Of a DNA stretch of 5,327 nt, positions 1 through 5,327 are shown in pieces. The stretch is taken from positions 1 to 5,327 of the forward strand of contig DPAW01000343.1 of NCBI GenBank assembly GCA_003517285.1, in the 5' to 3' direction. Source of the DNA: Verrucomicrobiales bacterium (GTDB lineage: Bacteria > Verrucomicrobiota > Verrucomicrobiia > Limisphaerales > UBA1100). Each line of letters begins with the position of its first letter. The stretch's first letter is position 1. Made by a program: the position numbers and the translations under genes. The notes below the pieces were generated by a model, which did not search any database, was not told the origin of the DNA, and worked only from the letters and a program-made list of their open reading frames with translations.

Positions 1-201
1 GAAGCCTTCAGGTACGGTCCAGAGTTCCTCCGGATAATTCAGGGTGGTCTTGAATTTGTTGTCCTTGTTTTTCTCCTCATAGACCTTCGATTTCTTGAAT
101 GAGAAAAAGTGGCCAAGAGTGACCTTGAAGCCATTCAGGAACGTGGGAATGTACAGGCGTTCCCACCAGCTCAATTTCACGCGTTGGACTTCTTTGGCCA
201 T
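1..201 (-). CDS. nuoI: NuoI, complex I 23 kDa ferredoxin-like subunit (N-terminal part, cut by window edge)
   Basis: NuoI carries clusters N6a and N6b and passes electrons from the peripheral arm towards NuoB and quinone. Only the first 67 codons are present, and both 4Fe-4S motifs would lie beyond base 1. What is visible is the membrane-surface helix (WWERLYIPTFLNGFKVTLGH, residues 12-31), an HFF motif (31-33), a Lys-rich stretch (36-51) and the family YPEE motif (56-59). The ATG start at 199-201 lies one base after the nuoH stop, as expected for coupled translation. No Shine-Dalgarno sequence precedes it. The linker between HFF and YPEE is about 22 residues, against roughly 7 in remembered homologues such as Thermus Nqo9. 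Identity rests on the N-terminal motifs plus position directly after nuoH. Confidence 0.9.
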   Translation of the reverse strand, partial: MAKEVQRVKLSWWERLYIPTFLNGFKVTLGHFFSFKKSKVYEEKNKDNKFKTTLNYPEELWTVPEGF

Positions 202-202
202 A

Positions 203-1255
203 TTATTTTGTCACGGTAAAATACAGGTAAAGGGCGGTCACGACAATGTTTGCCAGCGCGAGCGGCACAAATCTTTTCCAGCCGAGATCCATCAGCTGAT
301 CGTACCGGAAACGCGGCAGCATCCAGCGCACCCAGATAAACAGCCCCATAAATAGTAACAGTTTGCCGATGAAGATGCCGACCTGAAGCAGGCCGATGCC
401 GAGCGTGCTGGCGGTTTCGTTCAGGCCCGCGAAGGGCAAGGTCCAGCCACCGAGGAAAAGCACCACCATCATGGCGCTCACGGCTATCATTGCGGCGTAT
501 TCGCCGAGAAAGAACAACGCAAATTTCATGGAGCTGTATTCTGTGTGATAGCCACCGACCAATTCCGATTCACTCTCGGGCATGTCAAAAGGCAACCGGT
601 TCGTTTCCGCAAAAGCTGCGATTAGGAAAATGACAAATGCTAACGGTTGCTTGAAAATTAGCCACGCGCCGGACGCTTGATATTCCACCACTTTGGTAAG
701 GTTCAATTCCCCAACAAGCATGAACACCGGAACAACGCTCATGCCCATGGCGATTTCGTAGGAAATCATCTGCGCGCTACTGCGAATGCCACCCAGAAAC
801 GGATACTTTGAGTTACTCGCATAACCCGCCAGCACGATGCCGTACACACTGAGGCTCACGATTCCAAACGTGTAGAGGATGCCCACATTTAGATCAGAGA
901 TGACTGCGCGTTGGTCACCAATATTTGTTCCGAAAGGGATAACTGCCAAGGTCATTAGCGCCGGCACCATGCTCACAGCGGGTGCTAGCCAAAAATATAC
1001 CTTCCGCACATAAGCCGGAGTGAAATCTTCCTTAAGAATGAACTTCAGGCCGTCTGCCGCCGGTTGAAGCAGGCCCCATGGGCCAACGCGGTTTGGCCCG
1101 ACGCGATCCTGGATCCATGCCGAAATGCGCCGCTCGGCGACCACCGAGTAGGCCACCAATGGCAACACTACAGCGAACACCGCAATCACGATCTTCAGCA
1201 AACTGAAGAGCGCGAACTGCTGTCCCGCATGCAGGCTGTTAAACCATTCGGTCAT
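203..1255 (-). CDS. nuoH: NuoH, complex I membrane subunit (ND1 homologue)
   Basis: NuoH is the inner-membrane subunit that joins the peripheral arm to the proton-pumping arm and forms the entrance of the quinone chamber. The 350-residue length is in the usual bacterial range of about 320-350. About eight hydrophobic segments are visible, near residues 15-38, 86-106, 122-143, 164-182, 199-215, 243-267, 286-308 and 328-346. Family signatures are intact: ERRISAWIQDRVGPNRVGP from residue 41, continuing into a QPAADGLKFILKED stretch; GYASNSKYPFLGGIRSSAQM from 144; the acidic cytoplasmic loop AETNRLPFDMPESESELVGG from 216, which lines the quinone path; and RWMLPRFRYDQLM from 310. The start ATG overlaps the nuoG stop (ATGA), so it is probably translated by coupling. 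I see no Shine-Dalgarno sequence. No broken motif or frameshift is seen. Confidence 0.97.
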   Translation of the reverse strand: MTEWFNSLHAGQQFALFSLLKIVIAVFAVVLPLVAYSVVAERRISAWIQDRVGPNRVGPWGLLQPAADGLKFILKEDFTPAYVRKVYFWLAPAVSMVPALMTLAVIPFGTNIGDQRAVISDLNVGILYTFGIVSLSVYGIVLAGYASNSKYPFLGGIRSSAQMISYEIAMGMSVVPVFMLVGELNLTKVVEYQASGAWLIFKQPLAFVIFLIAAFAETNRLPFDMPESESELVGGYHTEYSSMKFALFFLGEYAAMIAVSAMMVVLFLGGWTLPFAGLNETASTLGIGLLQVGIFIGKLLLFMGLFIWVRWMLPRFRYDQLMDLGWKRFVPLALANIVVTALYLYFTVTK

Positions 1256-2952
1256 AATTCGACGGTCACGCCGGTGTCGCCCAACTTGGCCCAGGTTAAT
1301 TCCTTCGCCTTGAAGGCTTCTACTTCGCCTGCCATTTGGTTGAATAGCCCCTCGATGGTGCTGAACCCGTTTTGGCCGGTGGTGTTTTCGACCAGTTCAT
1401 GCAGGAATTCCCATTCGGGACGGGCATCGCCGGGTGCCTCCAGCGCTTTCATGAATTTCTGTACGCGGCCTTTAGTATTGGTAAAGGTGCCGCGTTTCTC
1501 GGCGTGTGCGCAGCCGGGCAACAGGTAATGAGCTTTAGCGGTAGTGGCGTTGGGGAGGATATCGCTCACCACGAGCAAATCTAGTTTGTCTAGAAGTGCC
1601 TCACTAATACCGGTCTTGGTGACGTCATCGCCGAATACAATTAATGTCTTAATTGTGCCTGTTTCGATGCCGGAGGCAATGTGCTTCAATTGACTACCAA
1701 GTTCCTCGCCTGCTATCCCAATCAATCGCGAGCCGGTACTGTTCGGGTTTTTATCTGGGCAGGAGAGAAGGTGGTCACCTTCGCCCATGCGCGGTGATGA
1801 ATCGGTAATGGCCTCCAGTTTATTTGCCAGCTTCTTTAGGAGGTATAGCTCCTCATTGGTTTGGCGTGCTCCCCCAATGACAGCTACCGATCCAGATGGG
1901 GCTTTCTCAAGTTTGCTGCTGATTTTCGTGATAGCTGTAGCCCAACCGCTGGCACCTTTGACTTCGGATAAACGGTCCTCGCTGCCAATCCACTTATAAT
2001 TGAGTCGGCCCGAATCACACATCCACGGTCCGTTAACCGCATCGTTTTCGCGCGGCTCATAGCGGTACATGGTGTTCTCTCGCGAGCCAATCACGGTGTT
2101 GCAGCCGGTGCCGCAGCCGGTGCAGAGGCTGTTGGTTTCCTTGAGGAACCATACGCGCATCTGGAACCGGAAATCCTTGGACGTCAACGCGCCGACCGGA
2201 CAGATGTCAACGGTGTTGAGCGTGTAATTATTGTCAAATGGCGTGTCGAGGAAGGTGGCGATGGTGTTGTAGCTGCCGCGATTCACGATGCCGAGAGCGT
2301 CGTCTTCGGCGATGTCTTTGCTGAACCGGATGCAGCGGGTGCACAGCACGCACCGCTCGGCATCGAGCATTATACGGGGGCCGAGATCCACGGCCTTGGG
2401 CTTATGCACCTTGTACTCGGCAAACTGGCTTTCGGCCTGGCCGTGTTCCACGCTGTACTCCTGCAGTTTGCATTCACCGGCCTGATCGCAAATGGTGCAG
2501 TCGAGCGGGTGATTGATGAGCAGACTTTCCAGCACAGCCTCGCGCATCTCTTTTGTCTCTGGGCTGCTGGCGTAAATTTCCATGCCCGGAACCAAATTCG
2601 TGGCGCAGCCGATCACTCCCTTGGGCGTGGAGCGTTCGTAGGGCAACACCATCGGATCAATCTTCAGGGTGCCATCCTCGTTCATTGGCGATTTGCCATC
2701 CGGACCGGGCCGACCGGGCATGCCCACGTGCACGAGGCACATCCGGCAGTTGCCGGCCACTGGCAGTTTTGGGTGATAACAGTAATGGGGGATCTCGATC
2801 CCGGCATGCTCACACGCTTGCAACACCGTGGTTGGCACGAGATTGCCCTGCCAATCAGCTGTGAGCTTGGGCACATCGATCTCTCGCCCATCTACCTTTA
2901 CAGTGGTGGTCTCGATAGCGGGTGGCTCGTCCGTTTTGGTTTCCTCAGACAT
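1252..2952 (-). CDS. nuoG: NuoG, complex I 75 kDa iron-sulfur subunit (compact form)
   Basis: NuoG relays electrons from NuoF towards NuoI through several Fe-S clusters in the peripheral arm. An N-terminal 2Fe-2S ferredoxin domain has ligands C58, C69, C72 and C116 (N1b). It is followed by H148, C152, C155 and C161 (HxxxCxxCxxxxxC, N5) and by C201, C204, C207 and C251 (N4). C277, C280, C284 and C312 fit CxxCxxxCx27C, the N7 motif found only in some bacterial NuoG. From about residue 313 the molybdopterin-oxidoreductase-like fold begins (CDSGRLNYKW, then TNEELYLLKKLA at 365-376 and LLPGCAHAEKRGTFTNTKGR at 477-496). At 566 residues it is well below E. coli (about 908) and Thermus (about 783), the loss being in this catalytically inactive domain. 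It starts 2 bases after the nuoF stop. All Fe-S ligands are present. Confidence 0.97.
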   Translation of the reverse strand: MSEETKTDEPPAIETTTVKVDGREIDVPKLTADWQGNLVPTTVLQACEHAGIEIPHYCYHPKLPVAGNCRMCLVHVGMPGRPGPDGKSPMNEDGTLKIDPMVLPYERSTPKGVIGCATNLVPGMEIYASSPETKEMREAVLESLLINHPLDCTICDQAGECKLQEYSVEHGQAESQFAEYKVHKPKAVDLGPRIMLDAERCVLCTRCIRFSKDIAEDDALGIVNRGSYNTIATFLDTPFDNNYTLNTVDICPVGALTSKDFRFQMRVWFLKETNSLCTGCGTGCNTVIGSRENTMYRYEPRENDAVNGPWMCDSGRLNYKWIGSEDRLSEVKGASGWATAITKISSKLEKAPSGSVAVIGGARQTNEELYLLKKLANKLEAITDSSPRMGEGDHLLSCPDKNPNSTGSRLIGIAGEELGSQLKHIASGIETGTIKTLIVFGDDVTKTGISEALLDKLDLLVVSDILPNATTAKAHYLLPGCAHAEKRGTFTNTKGRVQKFMKALEAPGDARPEWEFLHELVENTTGQNGFSTIEGLFNQMAGEVEAFKAKELTWAKLGDTGVTVEL

Positions 2953-2954
2953 GG

Positions 2955-4289
2955 TCAGGCAGATACTTTCTCCTCAAACTTGTCCTTAAATTTATCCACA
3001 AAACTCAGAACCGGCCAGGCGCAGGCTTCGCCGAAGGCGCAAATGGTGCGACCCTGGATGTTGTGCGCGATATGCTTGAGATACTCCGGATCCTCCGCGC
3101 GCCCTTCGCCGTGAGTGAGCCGGTGTAGCGCTTTGTTCATCCAAAGAGAACCTTCCCGGCACGGGGTGCATTGGCCGCAGCTTTCGTGTGCGTAAAACTC
3201 GGCTAGATTGGCTAGGCACTCGATGATGTCGCGGCTGTCGTCAATGACAATGATCGCACCGGAGCCGGACATGGTACCGATCTTCATTAGCGTATCGAAA
3301 TCGTACGGCACATCCAGCAGATCCATCTGCTTTTCGTCCACCTTAAACGTCTCGCCGGCCCGCAGCACCTTGGAGGAGGAGCCGCCGGGGATGATGGCCT
3401 GCAGTTGGTTGCCGTTGCGTAAGCCGCCGCCAAAGTTGGGATCATTGATCAACTCACCGAGCGTGACCTTGCCGGTTTCGATCTCGAAATAGCCGGGCTG
3501 TTTTACGTCGCCGCTGAGGCTCACGAGGCGGGTGCCGGTGTTGTTTGGCGTGCCGAGTTTGGCAAAGGCCTCGGCGCCCATCTCCACTATGTGTTTCACA
3601 TTGCAGAGTGTCTCCACGTTATTGACAATCGTCGGGCACATGTAGAGACCGAGGGCGGCGGGGAAGTAGGGCGGCTTGATTCGCGGATAGGCGCGCTTGC
3701 CTTCGAGGCTCTCAATCAGGCCGGTTTCCTCACCGCAAATATAGGCGCCGGCGCCGCGGTGTATGTGAATCTCCAAATCGTGTCCGCTGCCTAGGATGTC
3801 CTTGCCGAGGTACCCTTTGGCGCGCGCCTCGGCGAGGGCGGTGTTAAGGATTTTCGCGCCTTCCGTGAATTCGCCGCGGATGTAAATATAGGCGAGGTTT
3901 ACATGGTTCGCCCAGCAGGCAATGATCATGCCTTCGATGAGCTGGTGCGGATCCTTGTAAATGATTTGCTTGTCCTTGAATGTGCCCGGCTCGGATTCGT
4001 CAGCGTTGCAAATGAGATAGACCGGCTTGGGATTCGGATGACGGACAAAGCTCCATTTGAGCCCGCAGGAAAAGCCCGCGCCGCCACGGCCGCGCAGGCC
4101 AGAATCCAGCACGCTTTTGCGCAGTTGCGCTTGGGCGGTGACCTCATTGCCATCCGCTCCGGTCGAGGCCTTTATGTCCAGCGCCTGACGCAAGGCTTGA
4201 TAGCCACCGTGGCGCTCGTAGCACTCGAGATCCTTCGAGTAATCCGGCGCATCGGCGTACTTCAGCAGTAGTTTGTGTTCCTGCGGCAT
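2955..4289 (-). CDS. nuoF: NuoF, complex I NADH-binding 51 kDa subunit
   Basis: NuoF oxidises NADH, passes electrons through FMN to cluster N3, and pairs with NuoE at the tip of the peripheral arm. The 444-residue length is typical. Motifs in order are GLRGRGGAGF (64-73, Gly-rich FMN/NADH loop), CNADESEPGTFKD (94-106, FMN site), GAGAYICGEETGLIESLEGK (179-198, NADH/FMN site) and the C-terminal ESCGQCTPCREG (369-380). C371, C374, C377 and C417 (TICAFGE) are the N3 ligands. The chosen ATG gives a normal family N-terminus. Its upstream region is the strand opposite the tRNA-Gln promoter and has no clear Shine-Dalgarno sequence. This is the only internal gene here not abutting the gene before it: 127 bases separate it from nuoE. 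It presumably depends on readthrough across the antisense tRNA, or on a separate promoter that I could not identify. Confidence 0.98.
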   Translation of the reverse strand: MPQEHKLLLKYADAPDYSKDLECYERHGGYQALRQALDIKASTGADGNEVTAQAQLRKSVLDSGLRGRGGAGFSCGLKWSFVRHPNPKPVYLICNADESEPGTFKDKQIIYKDPHQLIEGMIIACWANHVNLAYIYIRGEFTEGAKILNTALAEARAKGYLGKDILGSGHDLEIHIHRGAGAYICGEETGLIESLEGKRAYPRIKPPYFPAALGLYMCPTIVNNVETLCNVKHIVEMGAEAFAKLGTPNNTGTRLVSLSGDVKQPGYFEIETGKVTLGELINDPNFGGGLRNGNQLQAIIPGGSSSKVLRAGETFKVDEKQMDLLDVPYDFDTLMKIGTMSGSGAIIVIDDSRDIIECLANLAEFYAHESCGQCTPCREGSLWMNKALHRLTHGEGRAEDPEYLKHIAHNIQGRTICAFGEACAWPVLSFVDKFKDKFEEKVSA

Positions 4290-4293
4290 CTGC

Positions 4294-4321
4294 TTGACTG
4301 ATCTTAAAAAATCGCTAGTTT
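4294..4321 (+). promoter_or_regulatory. Putative sigma70-type promoter of tRNA-Gln
   Basis: TTGACT (4294-4299, five of six matches to the -35 consensus) is followed by a 16-base spacer containing six consecutive A and then TAGTTT (4316-4321), a weak -10 box that keeps the TA...T positions. The next bases, CGCGCGC (4322-4328), would form a GC-rich discriminator, a feature known from stable-RNA promoters under stringent control. Transcription would start near 4328, giving a leader of about 10 bases before the mature tRNA. The -35 box lies only 4 bases from the nuoF start codon, on the opposite strand. The weak -10 box keeps confidence moderate. Confidence 0.45.
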
Positions 4322-4337
4322 CGCGCGCTCACCGGAT

Positions 4338-4411
4338 TGCCCGATGGTGTAACGGTAGCACGACAGATTCTGGTTCTGTTTGTTGGGGTTCGAATCCCTA
4401 TCGGGCAACCA
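4338..4411 (+). tRNA. tRNA-Gln (anticodon CTG)
   Basis: The 74 bases fold into a complete cloverleaf. The acceptor stem is TGCCCGA (4338-4344) with TCGGGCA (4401-4407). The D stem is GTGT/GCAC around the loop AACGGTA. The anticodon stem is ACAGA/TCTGT (4363-4367 and 4375-4379) around the loop TTCTGGT, with anticodon CTG at 4370-4372, reading CAG codons. The variable loop is 4 bases, and the T stem TGGGG/CCCTA closes the loop TTCGAAT. Discriminator A4408 is followed by an encoded CCA. The U1-A72 pair is typical of bacterial tRNA-Gln and is known to matter for its recognition by GlnRS and by the GatCAB amidotransferase. The gene is antisense to the nuo operon, and its 3' end is 5 bases from the nuoE stop codon. 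No terminator is visible downstream. Confidence 0.97.
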
Positions 4412-4416
4412 TTTCA

Positions 4417-4908
4417 TTATTCGCACCCTCCCAAAATCTCGACGGTCTTGGCGTCGTCAACGGCCTCGTAAAAGTCGTCATTGCACATTATCACCGGCCC
4501 GGTGCCGCAGCTGGCTAGGCATTCGGCAAACTCAATGCTGAATTTTTTATCTTCAGTCGTCTGCAGCCCGTGCTTTTTCGGATCGAGTTTCAGCTTATTG
4601 CACAGGCTTTTGTGCAGGTCCATGCCGCCGGCCAGCGCGCAGCTGAGCGTGCGGCACACCTTCAACACATACTTGCCCGGCTGCTCCTCGCGCAACATCG
4701 GATAAAAGGTGACCAGTTCGTAAAGGTTCAGCGGTTGGATACCGATTTCGCCCGCGGCCCATTGCATCGCTTCCTTGCTGATGTAGCCGGCCTCGGACTG
4801 GATGGCGTGCAGGACCATCAACGACGCGCTGCGCTGTTCGCCTTCCGGATAATGTGTGAGCAGCTCGGCCACTTCCTGTTTCAGATTTTCGGACGGGGTA
4901 AAGCTCAT
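4417..4908 (-). CDS. nuoE: NuoE, complex I 24 kDa 2Fe-2S subunit
   Basis: NuoE has a thioredoxin-like ferredoxin fold holding cluster N1a, and sits beside NuoF near the FMN. The 163-residue length is normal. An N-terminal helical region (about 1-75) includes the family stretch ASLMVLHAIQSEAGYISKEA (28-47) and LYELVTFYPML (62-72). The cluster ligands are C85 and C90 (CRTLSC, Cx4C) and C130 and C134 (CLASC, Cx3C), followed by GTGPVIMCNDDFYE (135-148), the usual C-terminal motif. The start codon overlaps the nuoD stop by 4 bases (ATGA), and a GGGGGA stretch lies 9 bases upstream, so both coupling and a Shine-Dalgarno sequence support this start. The gene ends 5 bases from the 3' end of the opposing tRNA-Gln. 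Confidence 0.97.
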   Translation of the reverse strand: MSFTPSENLKQEVAELLTHYPEGEQRSASLMVLHAIQSEAGYISKEAMQWAAGEIGIQPLNLYELVTFYPMLREEQPGKYVLKVCRTLSCALAGGMDLHKSLCNKLKLDPKKHGLQTTEDKKFSIEFAECLASCGTGPVIMCNDDFYEAVDDAKTVEILGGCE

Positions 4909-5327
4909 CGGTCACATTCCCCCATCACGAAATCCAGCGAACCGAGGATGGCCACAACGTCGGCCATCATGTGGCCGGGCAGCATGTGCGACAGGATGCT
5001 CAGGTTCACAAAAGATGGGGCGCGGATCTTCAGCCGGTGCGGGGTTCCGCCTCCAAGACTGTTGATATAAAAGCCAAGCTCGCCCTTGGGATTTTCGGCG
5101 CCGAAATAAACCTCACCGGTCGGCGCATCCTGTCCCTGCGTAACGATCATGAATTGGTGTATCAATTCCTCCATGCTTGTCATCACTTTTTCCTTGGGCG
5201 GCAGGACGATCTTGCCGTCGTCCACATTGATCGGGCCTTTGGGGATGTCTTTGATGCATTGCCGCAGGATTTTTACGCTCTCGCGCATCTCGAGGATGCG
5301 GATGGCGTAGCGGTCATAGCAATCGCC
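4905..5327 (-). CDS. nuoD: NuoD, complex I 49 kDa subunit (C-terminal 140 residues, cut by window edge)
   Basis: NuoD lies at the foot of the peripheral arm and, with NuoB, forms the quinone reduction site. It is related to the large subunit of NiFe hydrogenases. The reading frame is open to the window edge and begins within the family motif GDCYDRY, followed by IRILEMRESVKILRQC. Further family motifs are PTGEVYFGAENPKGELGFY, then RLKIRAPSFVNL, then a C-terminal stretch ending in ILGSLDFVMGECDR, so the true C-terminus is present. An internal ATG at 5286-5288 is not the start, because conserved NuoD sequence continues upstream of it. The loop after GELGFY reads INSLGGGTPHR, where many homologues have an SDG-type sequence. 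The stop codon overlaps the nuoE start. It is unknown from this window whether nuoC is separate or fused to nuoD. Confidence 0.97.
   Translation of the reverse strand, partial: GDCYDRYAIRILEMRESVKILRQCIKDIPKGPINVDDGKIVLPPKEKVMTSMEELIHQFMIVTQGQDAPTGEVYFGAENPKGELGFYINSLGGGTPHRLKIRAPSFVNLSILSHMLPGHMMADVVAILGSLDFVMGECDR
4918..4923 (-). promoter_or_regulatory. Probable ribosome binding site of nuoE
   Basis: On the minus strand GGGGGA sits 9 bases before the nuoE ATG, inside the last codons of nuoD. It is the only well-placed purine-rich site I see before any of the five start codons in the window. nuoF, nuoG, nuoH and nuoI lack one at normal spacing. Confidence 0.45.

Noticed and set aside
2969..2975. 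GAGGAG-type Shine-Dalgarno sequence for nuoG
   Set aside because: It lies about 18 bases before the start codon, beyond the usual working distance, and encodes the conserved-frame end of NuoF.
2404..3114. A 236-codon open frame on the plus strand opposite nuoG and the end of nuoF
   Set aside because: It is fully antisense to two genes with intact family motifs, and its translation shows no recognisable domain. It is a by-product of codon bias in the real genes.
4300..4320. Minus-strand promoter for nuoF (TAAGAT as a -10 box)
   Set aside because: No acceptable -35 box lies 15-19 bases upstream on that strand.
4338..4416. tRNA 3' end as an attachment site for an integrated element
   Set aside because: No integrase, no repeat of the tRNA 3' end and no foreign genes are seen. 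nuoE begins 5 bases away and is intact.
4440..4456. Small hairpin (CGACG/CGTCG, 7-base loop) downstream of the tRNA as a terminator
   Set aside because: The stem is only 5 pairs, it lies inside nuoE coding sequence, and no run of T follows it.
4273..4518. A short plus-strand open frame running through the tRNA
   Set aside because: It contains the whole tRNA-Gln and part of antisense nuoE, and its peptide is a translation of the tRNA sequence.
4570..5070. A 166-codon plus-strand open frame opposite nuoE and nuoD
   Set aside because: It is antisense to well-supported coding sequence and has no recognisable motif or start signal.

Overview
The window is a segment of a complex I operon (nuo, proton-pumping NADH:quinone oxidoreductase), read entirely on the minus strand. 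In transcription order, from high to low coordinates, it holds the C-terminal part of nuoD, complete nuoE, nuoF, nuoG and nuoH, and the first 67 codons of nuoI. The one gene on the plus strand is a complete tRNA-Gln (anticodon CTG), lying in the nuoE-nuoF gap. The D-E-F-G-H-I order is the common bacterial one.

Layout: nuoD and nuoE overlap by 4 bases (ATGA). nuoE and nuoF are separated by 127 bases that hold the tRNA and its likely promoter. nuoF and nuoG are 2 bases apart, nuoG and nuoH overlap by 4 bases (ATGA), and nuoH and nuoI are 1 base apart. Apart from the tRNA gap, the operon is packed for translational coupling. No other gap exceeds 2 bases.

Function: NuoE, NuoF and NuoG form the NADH-oxidising arm. 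NuoF carries the NADH/FMN site and cluster N3, NuoE carries N1a, and NuoG carries N1b, N4, N5 and apparently N7. NuoI and NuoD carry electrons on to quinone, whose site is shaped by NuoD and the membrane protein NuoH. All visible cluster ligands and family motifs are intact, so the complex looks functional.

Organism: a bacterium with moderate to slightly high GC and few recognisable Shine-Dalgarno sequences. The NuoD C-terminus (an SLGGG loop and a GECDR end) and the short NuoG resemble, from memory, proteins of the Planctomycetes-Verrucomicrobia group, perhaps Verrucomicrobiota. This is a recollection, not a search result, and is held at low to moderate confidence.

I found no sign of an undescribed system, mobile element, CRISPR array or phage gene. 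The most unusual feature is the tRNA gene placed antisense inside the operon.
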